Counted from the first letter of the stretch, positions 1 through 6,796 are shown. The stretch: 7,941 nt of DNA from JACJWR01 sp964627505 (GCA_964627505.1 CAZVKB010000124.1:1-7941), one strand, 5' to 3'. Made by a program: numbers and translations. Notes: generated by a model not told the origin, from the letters alone.

Positions 1-1112
1 CGTATGCCCAGCCGCGCGCCGGGGAACTCGCGGAAAGAGTGGCCCAGCGCGCACCCGGCGACCTCAGCCGGGTGTTCTTCACCATCGGCGGCGGAGAAGC
101 GGTGGAGAGCGCATGGAAACTTGCCAAGCAGTATTTCAAACTCACCGGGAAACCGCGCAAGACCAAAGTGATCAGCCGGGCCGTGGCCTATCACGGCACT
201 CCGCAGGGAGCACTGAGCATCACCGGTATTCCTGCTGCCCGGGAGATGTTTGAGCCGCTGGTGCCCGGGGCTTTCAAAGTGCCCAACACCAACTTCTACC
301 GCGCGCCGGAACACAGCGACGATCTCCTGGCGTTTGGCCGCTGGGCAGCCGACCAGATCGAAACGATGATTCAGTTGGAAGGCCCTGACACGGTGGCGGC
401 GGTGTTCCTGGAGCCGGTGCAGAATTCTGGCGGCTGTTTCACCCCGCCCCCGGGCTACTTCGAGCGGGTCCGCGAGATCTGTGATCGCCACGATGTGATC
501 CTGGTGGCCGACGAAACCATCTGTGCCTTCGGCCGGATTGGCGCGCCTTTCGCCACGCCGCTGTTCAACACCACGCCGGACATCATCACCTGCGCCAAGG
601 GCATGACGTCCGGGTACGCGCCGATGGGCGCCATGATCGCTTCGGACCGGCTGTTCGAACCGTTCTCCCGCGGCCAGAACACGTTTCTGCACGGCTACAC
701 CTGGGGTGGCCACCCGGTAGGTGCGGCGGTCGCGTTGGCCAATCTCGACATTCTGGAACGAGAGGATCTCTACGGCAACGTTCAGCGCAACGAGCCAGCG
801 TTGCGGGCGACGCTGGAACGTCTGCTCGACCTTCCGATTGTGGGAGATGTGCGCGGCGCGGGTTACTTCTTCGCCATCGAATTGGTCAAGGACAAGTCGA
901 CCAAGGAGACCTTCAACGAGGAAGAGTCTGAACGGTTGCTGCGCGGATACTTGTCGAAGGCGCTATTCGACAATGGGCTGTATTGCCGCGCCGATGATCG
1001 GGGCGATCCGGTGATCCAGATTTCGCCGCCGCTGATCGTCGGCCAGAGTGAGTTTGACGAGATCGAGGGCATTCTGCGTCATGTCCTCACGGAAGGGTTG
1101 GAACTGTTGTGA
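1..1112 (+). CDS. Class III PLP-dependent aminotransferase, 5' end missing
   Basis: A fold-type I, pyridoxal-phosphate aminotransferase that moves an amino group, probably from an omega-amino acid or diamine, to a keto acid in the cytoplasm. The frame is open from the left edge (first full codon at 3) and gives 369 visible residues. Class III members are usually about 430-470 residues, so roughly 80-100 N-terminal residues lie outside; the GTG at 39 is internal, since related sequence (AGELAERVAQ) precedes it. Visible marks: the GGGEAVESAWKLAKQ cofactor-phosphate helix near the start, the Asp of VADETICAFGR (about 506-538) that pairs with the PLP ring nitrogen, and the Schiff-base lysine in CAKGMTSGYAPMGA (codon 597-599). 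The sequence resembles actinobacterial proteins usually labelled 'aspartate aminotransferase family', whose true substrate is mostly unknown. Its stop overlaps the next gene by 4 bp (GTGA). Oddity: Thr follows the Asp-Glu pair, where Ile, Val or Ala is usual. Confidence 0.92.
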   Translation, partial: YAQPRAGELAERVAQRAPGDLSRVFFTIGGGEAVESAWKLAKQYFKLTGKPRKTKVISRAVAYHGTPQGALSITGIPAAREMFEPLVPGAFKVPNTNFYRAPEHSDDLLAFGRWAADQIETMIQLEGPDTVAAVFLEPVQNSGGCFTPPPGYFERVREICDRHDVILVADETICAFGRIGAPFATPLFNTTPDIITCAKGMTSGYAPMGAMIASDRLFEPFSRGQNTFLHGYTWGGHPVGAAVALANLDILEREDLYGNVQRNEPALRATLERLLDLPIVGDVRGAGYFFAIELVKDKSTKETFNEEESERLLRGYLSKALFDNGLYCRADDRGDPVIQISPPLIVGQSEFDEIEGILRHVLTEGLELL

Positions 1113-1786
1113 CCGGCCATGCTCGGACGCAGCGAACCGGGACTGACGCCGGTCCCGTGCGCAACGTGGTGCGTCGGCTGCCAGAGAAGCAGGTGCAGTC
1201 GGTGCACGAACGTGACAACGTCCTTGCCGCCGGGCTCGTTGCACATGTCGGAATCGCCGATGCTGGCCAGCCGTACGTGCTGCCGGTCGCGTATGCCCCG
1301 TGGCGCGACGGCGTGGTGTTCCACGGCTCAACCGCCTCTCGACTGTTCAAGGCTTTGGCTGCCGGCGCGCCCACGTGTTTCACTGTGACACTGCTCGATG
1401 GATTGGTTGCGGCGCGCTCGGCGTTTGAGTCCAGCATGGAATACCGCTCTGCGATGTTGTTCGGATCCTGTGTGCGGCTGGCAGGCGCGGATCACGATGA
1501 CTCGCTGCGGGCGATCACCGAGCACCTGTTGCCGCAGCGTTGGAGTCAGATTCGGCCACCCTCGCCGCAGGAGAACAAGGCCACGATGGTGCTGTACCTC
1601 CAGCCCGAGACGTGGTCGTTGAAGGTCGGAGCGGGTTTCGCGGAGGACTCCGAAGCGGACCTCGACGAATACGCCGGAGTGTGGGCAGGCCGGGTCCCGC
1701 TGCGGCTAGTGCCCGGCGTGCCGGAGGCGGATCCGCATGCTCGTGGGTTGCCGGTTCCGTCCTATGTGGCGCAGTGGTGCCGATGA
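1109..1786 (+). CDS. PPOX/NimA-like FMN-binding family protein
   Basis: A 225-residue protein of the pyridoxamine 5'-phosphate oxidase-like split-barrel fold, closest to the NimA-like group of flavin-binding proteins. Recognisable segments are VRRLPEKQ (about 21-28), the barrel strands around LVAHVGIADAGQPYVLPVAY (43-62), FHGSTASRLFKAL (71-83), a typical flavin-phosphate contact region, and FTVTLLDGLVAARSAFESSM followed by YRSAMLFG (91-119). FMN is the likely cofactor, but F420 or heme binding occurs in the wider superfamily and cannot be excluded. The GTG start at 1109 is chosen because it overlaps the upstream stop (GTGA) and a GGAAGGG stretch lies at 1091-1097; its own stop overlaps the next gene by ATGA at 1783. 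The gene is therefore translationally coupled on both sides and probably works with the aminotransferase and oxidoreductase, perhaps as a flavin or PLP/PNP-related accessory enzyme. The reaction is not known. Confidence 0.85.
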   Translation: MTGHARTQRTGTDAGPVRNVVRRLPEKQVQSVHERDNVLAAGLVAHVGIADAGQPYVLPVAYAPWRDGVVFHGSTASRLFKALAAGAPTCFTVTLLDGLVAARSAFESSMEYRSAMLFGSCVRLAGADHDDSLRAITEHLLPQRWSQIRPPSPQENKATMVLYLQPETWSLKVGAGFAEDSEADLDEYAGVWAGRVPLRLVPGVPEADPHARGLPVPSYVAQWCR

Positions 1787-3147
1787 CCCCGCGCTCGCTG
1801 TGGTGGGATCGGGCGCCGCTACCACCAACCCTGGCCCCGCTGACTGGTGAGCAGCACGCGGATGTGGTGATCATCGGCGGCGGGTTCACTGGCATGTGGA
1901 CGGCCTACTATCTGGCCCAGTCCGCTCCCCACCTCCGCGTCACGGTGCTGGAGGCTGGCCGGGTCGGGTTCGGGGCTTCGGGGCGCAACGGCGGGTGGTG
2001 CTCGGCACTCTTCCCAGCCGAACCGCATCGAGTCGCCGCTGCGTATGGCTCGTCGGCAGCCCACAACATGCAAGCAGCGATGCACGACACCGTGGACGAG
2101 GTGGGCCGAGTCGTGGCCACCGAAGGCATCGACTGCGGCTGGGCTAAGGGCGGCAGTGTGTATCTCGCCCGGTCAGACGTCCAGGTGGAACGCGCGGTTG
2201 GGTATGTGGCGGAGATGGCCGCGTACGGATTCGACACCTCCCACTATCGAGAACTCAGCGCTGCCGAAGCCCGCGCGCGCGTGGGCGCCACCAATGTGTT
2301 CGGCGGTGTGTACACCCCGCATTGTGCGGCCGTGGATCCGTTGCGACTGCTACGCGGAGTCACGGATGCGGCGATCCAATCCGGCGTGACGGTCTATGAA
2401 GGCAGCCGCGCTGTGGAGATCGCCCCCGGTCTGGTGCGCACTTCCGAAGGTGCGGTGCACGCGCGTTCGGTGATTCGGGCGACGGAGGCGTACACCGCGC
2501 TGCTACCCGGAGCGCGCCGCGAGATCACGCCGGTCTATTCGCTGATGATCGCCACCGAACCCCTGCCCGAGCACGTGTGGGCGAGCCTGGGTTTGGTGGA
2601 TCGGGAGACTTTCAACGATCTTCGCCACTTGATCATCTACGGTCAGCGCACAGCGGACGGTCGGTTGGCGTTCGGCGGTCGCGGCGCGCCCTACCATTTC
2701 GGATCCAGCATTCGCGGTGAGTACGACCAAGTGCCTAGCGTGCATGACAATTTGGCGCGCACGCTCGTGGAGTTGTTTCCGGATCTCGCCGACGTGGCCA
2801 TCACCCATCGGTGGGGCGGACCGCTCGGCATCGCGCGGGATTGGTGGGCTGGTGTGCGATACGACCCGGCTACCGGGCTGGGTGCGGCCGGTGGTTATGT
2901 CGGTGATGGGGTAGGGACGTCCAATTTGGCTGGTCGCACGCTCGCAGCGCTGATCACTGGTGCCGAGACCCCGGAGGTGGGGCTGCCGTGGGTCAACCGG
3001 CGGCAACCCACATGGGAGCCCGAACCTCTGCGCTGGCTCGGCGCGAACGCAGGTCTTGCCGCCATGCGGTTGGCCGATGTGCGCGAGGCCCGGACAAATC
3101 GGCCGAGTCAGATCGCACATGCCGTCGACTCGCTGCTGCGCGGTTGA
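1783..3147 (+). CDS. DAO-family FAD-dependent amine/amino-acid oxidoreductase
   Basis: A 454-residue flavoprotein of the D-amino-acid oxidase/glycine oxidase superfamily, resembling gamma-glutamylputrescine oxidase (PuuB-like) proteins. Such enzymes oxidise a C-N bond of an amine or amino acid, giving an imine or aldehyde, ammonia and usually hydrogen peroxide. The N-terminal Rossmann motif is VVIIGGGFTGMWTAYYLA (28-45), the ribose-binding acid is Glu57 in VTVLEAGR, and GASGRNGGW (64-72) is the conserved flavin loop. The C-terminal FAD segment GGYVGDGVGTSNLAGRTLA lies at about 370-388. The start is ATG 1783, overlapping the preceding stop as ATGA; the same frame is open back to 1540, but that stretch lies inside the PPOX gene and gives non-homologous sequence. 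No signal peptide is seen. Operon position after an aminotransferase supports amine catabolism. The exact substrate (polyamine, gamma-glutamyl amine, glycine-type amine) cannot be read from the sequence. Confidence 0.9.
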   Translation: MTPRSLWWDRAPLPPTLAPLTGEQHADVVIIGGGFTGMWTAYYLAQSAPHLRVTVLEAGRVGFGASGRNGGWCSALFPAEPHRVAAAYGSSAAHNMQAAMHDTVDEVGRVVATEGIDCGWAKGGSVYLARSDVQVERAVGYVAEMAAYGFDTSHYRELSAAEARARVGATNVFGGVYTPHCAAVDPLRLLRGVTDAAIQSGVTVYEGSRAVEIAPGLVRTSEGAVHARSVIRATEAYTALLPGARREITPVYSLMIATEPLPEHVWASLGLVDRETFNDLRHLIIYGQRTADGRLAFGGRGAPYHFGSSIRGEYDQVPSVHDNLARTLVELFPDLADVAITHRWGGPLGIARDWWAGVRYDPATGLGAAGGYVGDGVGTSNLAGRTLAALITGAETPEVGLPWVNRRQPTWEPEPLRWLGANAGLAAMRLADVREARTNRPSQIAHAVDSLLRG

Positions 3148-3182
3148 TGAACACCGAATCTCGCGTCCACACCACCAACCCC

Positions 3183-3188
3183 AGGGAG
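3183..3188 (+). promoter_or_regulatory. Ribosome binding site that sets the glutaryl-CoA dehydrogenase start
   Basis: AGGGAG lies five bases before the ATG at 3194. It decides between this start and far-upstream alternatives in the same open frame (back to 2960) that would run into the oxidoreductase gene. A second in-frame ATG at 3200 is also possible but its spacing to this site is longer (11 bases). Confidence 0.7.
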
Positions 3189-3193
3189 CAATC

Positions 3194-4360
3194 ATGCCGA
3201 TGAGTCCCAGCGAATTATTCGCCCTCGATTTCCTGCTCAGCGACGAGGAACGCGCCATGCGCGACGTCGTACGTTCATATGTCGACAACGAATTGCGACC
3301 CCACATTCGCGGGTGGTTCGCCGACGGGGAACTCCCCGCGCGCGACCTCGCCGCCGGCTTGGGTGAGTTGGGCCTACTCGGGATGCACCTGCAAGGCTAC
3401 GGCTGCGCGGGCACGTCGGCGGTGGCCTACGGACTGGCCTGCATGGAGTTGGAGGCATGCGACTCCGGGATCCGTTCCCTGGTGAGTGTGCAGGGGTCGT
3501 TGGCGATGTTTGCCATTTGGCGTTGGGGAAGTGAGGAGCAGAAGCAACGCTGGCTGCCCGACATGGCCGCTGGCAGCGCGATCGGCTGCTTTGGGCTCAC
3601 CGAACCGGACTTTGGCTCCAACCCGGCCGGCATGCGTACCCATGCCGAGCGGGACGGGGCGGATTGGGTGCTCAACGGCACCAAAATGTGGATCACAAAC
3701 GGCAGCATCGCCGATGTCGCCGTGGTGTGGGCGCAGACCGATGAGGGGATTCGCGGGTTTGTTGTGCCCACCGACACGACCGGCTTTTCAGCACACGACG
3801 TCGGCGACAAGATGTCGTTGCGGGCCTCGGTCACCAGTGAACTGGTGCTCTCCGACGTGCGACTGCCCCACGACGCGGCGTTTCCGGACGTCCGGGGACT
3901 TAAGGGACCGCTGTCGTGTCTGAACGAGGCGCGCTTCGGCATCGTCTTCGGAACAATGGGCGCTGCGCGCGACTCGCTGGAATGCGCCATCGACTATTCG
4001 ATGAGTCGGGTGCAATTCGATCGACCGATCGCCGGATTCCAACTCACCCAAGCCAAACTGGCCGATATGGCGCTGGAGTTCGGCAAGGGCACGTTGTTGG
4101 CGTTGCACTTGGGCCGACTCAAAGATGCCGGGCTGGTGACGTCGGCGCAGGTGTCGACAGGCAAACTCAACAACGCCCGCGCTGCGCTTGAGATCGCCCG
4201 GACCGCGCGTGGCATCCTCGGCGGCAACGGCATCACGTTGGAGTACCCGGTCATTCGACACATGAACAACCTGGAGTCGGTGTACACCTACGAGGGCACC
4301 AATGAGATTCACACCTTGGTGATCGGGCAAGCGCTCACAGGCGAGGCCGCCTACCAATAA
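3194..4360 (+). CDS. gcdH: Glutaryl-CoA dehydrogenase (acyl-CoA dehydrogenase family)
   Basis: A 388-residue FAD enzyme that oxidises and decarboxylates glutaryl-CoA to crotonyl-CoA and CO2, the step joining lysine, tryptophan or cadaverine breakdown to central metabolism. It is closer to glutaryl-CoA dehydrogenase than to general acyl-CoA dehydrogenases. The segment DSGIRSLVSVQGSLAM (90-105) carries Arg94 and Ser95, matching the glutarate-carboxylate-binding Arg-Ser of the human enzyme. CFGLTEPDFGSNP (132-144) is the FAD/substrate loop, WITNG (166-170) follows, and GGNGITLEYPVIRHMNNLE precedes TYEGTNEIHTLVIGQALTG, whose Glu367 is the catalytic base. Length agrees with bacterial GcdH. The usual GSD of the substrate loop reads GSN here. 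It follows the oxidoreductase by 46 bp with its own ribosome binding site, so it probably shares that transcript. Electrons would go to an electron-transfer flavoprotein encoded elsewhere. Another short dicarboxylyl-CoA is a less likely substrate. Confidence 0.93.
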   Translation: MPMSPSELFALDFLLSDEERAMRDVVRSYVDNELRPHIRGWFADGELPARDLAAGLGELGLLGMHLQGYGCAGTSAVAYGLACMELEACDSGIRSLVSVQGSLAMFAIWRWGSEEQKQRWLPDMAAGSAIGCFGLTEPDFGSNPAGMRTHAERDGADWVLNGTKMWITNGSIADVAVVWAQTDEGIRGFVVPTDTTGFSAHDVGDKMSLRASVTSELVLSDVRLPHDAAFPDVRGLKGPLSCLNEARFGIVFGTMGAARDSLECAIDYSMSRVQFDRPIAGFQLTQAKLADMALEFGKGTLLALHLGRLKDAGLVTSAQVSTGKLNNARAALEIARTARGILGGNGITLEYPVIRHMNNLESVYTYEGTNEIHTLVIGQALTGEAAYQ

Positions 4361-4378
4361 CGGCTTTGCCTTGGTTGG

Positions 4379-4392
4379 GGCGCGTGGGCGCC
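4379..4392 (+). terminator. Weak GC-rich hairpin after gcdH
   Basis: GGCGC at 4379-4383 and GCGCC at 4388-4392 form a 5-bp stem with a 4-base loop, 19 bases after the gcdH stop. No T-run follows, so this is at best a weak terminator or attenuator between gcdH and eutB; read-through into eutB is quite possible. Confidence 0.25.
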
Positions 4393-4418
4393 GACATGCC
4401 AGGCCCGCAGCAGTCGGG

Positions 4419-4447
4419 GCACCTTGACCCCAGCACTGCACCTTGAC
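4419..4447 (+). repeat. 10-bp direct repeat before eutB
   Basis: GCACCTTGAC occurs at 4419-4428 and again at 4438-4447, 19 bp start to start, nearly two DNA helical turns. Both copies lie within 40 bp of the eutB start. This could be a pair of sites for one regulator, or duplicated -35 elements (each contains TTGAC). The repeat is seen directly; its role is inference. Confidence 0.5.
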
Positions 4448-4452
4448 AGGAT
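4424..4452 (+). promoter_or_regulatory. Candidate promoter of eutBC
   Basis: TTGACC at 4424-4429 resembles a -35 box, followed after 17 bp by CAGGAT at 4447-4452, similar to actinobacterial -10 boxes (TANNNT-like, first base off). The predicted start of transcription would fall near 4459, the first base of the eutB ATG, which would give a leaderless mRNA. The competing view is that AGGA at 4448-4451 is a normal ribosome binding site, seven bases before the ATG, on a transcript that begins further upstream. Confidence 0.3.
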
Positions 4453-4458
4453 CGGGCT

Positions 4459-5838
4459 ATGCGCTACCGGGCGAGTGTAGGTCAGCAAAGTTTCGAGTTC
4501 GCCGACCTGCGCGAGGTGTTGGCCAAAGCGACCCCGGCTCGTTCGGGAGACGAACTCAGCGGAGTTGCTGCCACGAGTCAGCGGGAAAGGGTGGCCGCAC
4601 AGATCGCGTTAGCTGACATCGGTCTGGCGGATCTGCTCGCCGAGCTGGTGGTGGACTATGACATCGATGAAGTCACCCGGTTGATCATTGATTCCCACGA
4701 TCCCTCGGCCTTCACACTGGTCGCGCACATGAGCGTGGGCGAGTTTCGGGACTTTCTACTGGCCGAGGACACCGACAGTGAGGTGCTGAGTGCGCTGGCA
4801 CCCGGTCTCACCCCCGAGATGGTGGCGGCGGTCAGCAAAATCATGCGGAACCAGGACCTGGTTGCGGTGGCGAGCAAAACCAGCGTGGTCACGGGGTTCC
4901 GCGACACCATCGGATTGCCCGGTCATCTGTCGTCCCGGCTGCAACCAAATCACCCCACCGATGATCCGTTGGGGATCTCGTTGTCGATCCTCGATGGGTT
5001 GCTTTTCGGAGTCGGTGACGCCTGCATCGGCATCAATCCCGCAACCGACAGTTTGCGGGCAACCACGGAATTGCTGTGGATGCTCGACGACTTGATCCAG
5101 ACACTGCAGATTCCAACTCAGAGTTGCGTGTTGGCGCATGTGACGAACACGCTTGAGGTGATGGCGACCGGGACACCGGTGGACTTGATCTTCCAGTCGA
5201 TCGCTGGCACCCAGGCCGCCAATCGGGCATTCGGCATCGATTTGGCGCTGTTGGCCGAAGCGCATAGCGCCGGTCGGCAGTTGGCGCGCGGGACGGTCGG
5301 TGACAATGTGATGTATTTCGAGACCGGGCAAGGATCGTGCTTGTCGGCGGATGCCCACCACGGAGTCGACCAGCAGACACTGGAGGCGCGGGCGTATGGC
5401 GTGGCGCGCGCTTTTCAACCGTTGCTGGTCAACACGGTGGTGGGTTTCATCGGCCCGGAATACCTGTACAACGGCAAGCAGATTCGGCGGGCAGGCTTGG
5501 AGGATCACTTCTGCGGGAAGTTGCTGGGAGTGCCGATGGGTGCGGACGTGTGTTACACCAACCACGCGGAGTCTGATCAGAACGACTCCGATGATCTTTT
5601 GACCTTGCTCGGGCTGGCGGGATGCACCTACTTCATGGGGGTGCCGGGAGCGGACGATGTGATGCTCAGCGTCCAGACGACCAGTTTCCACGACATTGCT
5701 TACCTGCGCCGGTTATTGGGGCGGGCGCCAGCACCGGAGTTTCAGTCCTGGCTAGTGGAGCAGGGCATCGTGGATGACGGCGGCCGCCTGCAGGAGATAC
5801 CGACCGGTCACCCGCTTCTCGCCTTGGCCACATCGTGA
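4459..5838 (+). CDS. eutB: Ethanolamine ammonia-lyase large subunit
   Basis: The catalytic subunit of adenosylcobalamin-dependent ethanolamine ammonia-lyase, which turns ethanolamine into acetaldehyde and ammonia. It has 459 residues against 453 in E. coli and aligns along its whole length. Substrate-pocket residues known from the E. coli enzyme are all present: Arg160 and Gln162 in SSRLQPN, Asn193 in GINPATD, Glu288 in YFETGQGS, Phe330 in VVGFIGPEYLYN, Asp363 in MGADVCYTNHADs-like context (here CYTNHAESDQN), and Met393 in YFMGVPGADD. The TIM-barrel core and the cobalamin-facing loops are intact, so an active enzyme is expected. The start is ATG 4459, with AGGA seven bases upstream. The stop overlaps eutC (GTGA at 5835), so both subunits are translated together. 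No microcompartment shell gene, eutA reactivase or ethanolamine permease is within the window, and the genes downstream are on the opposite strand. Confidence 0.97.
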   Translation: MRYRASVGQQSFEFADLREVLAKATPARSGDELSGVAATSQRERVAAQIALADIGLADLLAELVVDYDIDEVTRLIIDSHDPSAFTLVAHMSVGEFRDFLLAEDTDSEVLSALAPGLTPEMVAAVSKIMRNQDLVAVASKTSVVTGFRDTIGLPGHLSSRLQPNHPTDDPLGISLSILDGLLFGVGDACIGINPATDSLRATTELLWMLDDLIQTLQIPTQSCVLAHVTNTLEVMATGTPVDLIFQSIAGTQAANRAFGIDLALLAEAHSAGRQLARGTVGDNVMYFETGQGSCLSADAHHGVDQQTLEARAYGVARAFQPLLVNTVVGFIGPEYLYNGKQIRRAGLEDHFCGKLLGVPMGADVCYTNHAESDQNDSDDLLTLLGLAGCTYFMGVPGADDVMLSVQTTSFHDIAYLRRLLGRAPAPEFQSWLVEQGIVDDGGRLQEIPTGHPLLALATS

Positions 5839-6719
5839 GCGGTGCACCGTCGGGACCGGGTGCGGATCCTGCACGGGAAACCAGCGGTGTCGCAGTGACT
5901 GCGCCCGAAAGTGCGGCTGCGGTTTCGCCACTGGGCAGTGACGCTGCGGCCGTTGCGCCGGACTGGCAGGGATTGCGCGATTTGACTCTGGCGCGGGTGG
6001 GGTTGGGTCGGGCTGGAGTGAGCCTCCCGACGAGTGCCTTGTTGTCGTTCGAGGCCGACCATGCACTGGCGAAAGACGCTGTCCACGCCCCGTTTGACGC
6101 CGCCGCATTCGCTGCTGAATTGGCCGGCGCGGGTATCGCCACGATGGTGCTGGCGACCGAGGCGACGAGCCGGGAACAGCATCTACGGCGTCCCGATCGC
6201 GGGCGACATCTGGATGAACACAGCCGCGACCGACTGCGGGCGTTCGCAGTTTCGGTGGCGGCGCCCCCTGCGCACACCTGCGACGTTGCGTTGATAGTGA
6301 GCGATGGTTTGTCCGCGGGCGCAGTGGCAGCGGCGGGCATTCGGGTACTCACCAGGATGGTGCCGCTGCTCCGGGCTGCTCAACTCACCGTCGGTCCCGT
6401 GGTAGTGGTCCCATTTGGTCGGGTCGGGCTGCTCAATGATGTGGGGGCCACGCTGCGCGCTCGATCTGCGGTGATCCTGCTCGGCGAACGACCTGGCCTG
6501 ACGGCAGTGGACAGTCTGAGTGGCTACTTCGAGTTCTCTCCCCAGCCAGGCATGGATGATGCGCAACGCAATTGTGTGTCCAACATTCGCGATGCCGGTC
6601 TGCCGCCGGAGGTTGCGGGCGAGCAATTGGCGCAACTCGTTCTGGCCGGTCTGCGCACGCAGCGCAGTGGAACCTCATTGAAACTGGAATTTCCCACACA
6701 TCCGCAAATCGAGACCTGA
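5835..6719 (+). CDS. eutC: Ethanolamine ammonia-lyase small subunit
   Basis: The small subunit of the ethanolamine ammonia-lyase; together with EutB it holds the adenosylcobalamin cofactor. It has 294 residues, nearly the same as E. coli EutC (295). Family marks are LTLARVGLGRAGVSLPTSALL and FEADHALAKDAV (about 50-83), RRPDRGRHL (118-126), VALIVSDGLSAGAV (151-164), FGRVGLLNDVGATL (194-207), ILLGERPGLTAVDSLSGYF (214-232) and DDAQRNCVSNIRDAGLPP (241-258). The first 45 or so residues are Ala-, Pro- and Gly-rich with low complexity, as is common for this flexible part of EutC; in enteric bacteria the N-terminus directs the enzyme to a microcompartment, but no amphipathic targeting helix is obvious here, in line with a cytosolic enzyme. 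The GTG start at 5835 overlaps the eutB stop by 4 bp; a later start would lose only the low-complexity part. Confidence 0.95.
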   Translation: MSGAPSGPGADPARETSGVAVTAPESAAAVSPLGSDAAAVAPDWQGLRDLTLARVGLGRAGVSLPTSALLSFEADHALAKDAVHAPFDAAAFAAELAGAGIATMVLATEATSREQHLRRPDRGRHLDEHSRDRLRAFAVSVAAPPAHTCDVALIVSDGLSAGAVAAAGIRVLTRMVPLLRAAQLTVGPVVVVPFGRVGLLNDVGATLRARSAVILLGERPGLTAVDSLSGYFEFSPQPGMDDAQRNCVSNIRDAGLPPEVAGEQLAQLVLAGLRTQRSGTSLKLEFPTHPQIET

Positions 6720-6734
6720 CCCAGCGCAACCCAG

Positions 6735-6796
6735 GTTTCGGTCGGCACGGCTAATCACAGTCGGCCCGTCGGGCCGCAGTCGACAACGCCCGAAAC
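6735..6796. terminator. Likely bidirectional terminator between convergent genes
   Basis: In the 136-bp gap between eutC (plus) and the CDGSH gene (minus), CGGCCC (6762-6767) and GGGCCG (6771-6776) form a perfect 6-bp GC stem with a 3-base loop. It is nested inside a wider pair, GTTTCGG (6735-6741) and CCGAAAC (6790-6796). No T-run follows on either strand, which is common in high-GC bacteria. The convergent context favours a shared terminator; strength is unknown. Confidence 0.5.

Noticed and set aside
1540..1782. In-frame upstream extension of the FAD oxidoreductase, adding 81 residues
   Set aside because: It lies wholly within the PPOX gene in another frame, gives basic, Gly/Arg-rich sequence with no family match, and the ATGA overlap at 1783 is a natural start just before the Rossmann motif.
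2960..3193. Extended open frame before glutaryl-CoA dehydrogenase
   Set aside because: It overlaps the end of the oxidoreductase gene and translates to Arg/Pro/Cys-rich sequence unlike the family; the ribosome binding site at 3183-3188 fixes the start at 3194.
2503..3306. Minus-strand open frame of 267 codons across the oxidoreductase and gcdH start
   Set aside because: It spans two well-supported plus-strand genes and has no domain features; typical antisense shadow.
3788..4441. Minus-strand open frame of 217 codons opposite gcdH
   Set aside because: Antisense shadow of a conserved enzyme, with Arg/His/Gln-rich composition and no motif.
4361..4458. Cobalamin riboswitch before eutB
   Set aside because: A B12-dependent enzyme made this worth checking, but the 98-bp gap is too short for the usual cobalamin riboswitch and no B12-box-like sequence is visible.
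4756..5691. Long minus-strand open frame of 311 codons opposite eutB
   Set aside because: It is the mirror of a strongly conserved EutB frame in high-GC DNA; its product is His/Arg/Gln-rich with no recognisable domain or ribosome binding site.
5666..6352. Minus-strand open frame of 228 codons opposite eutC
   Set aside because: Low-complexity Ala/Ser/Arg product mirroring the GC-rich eutC frame.
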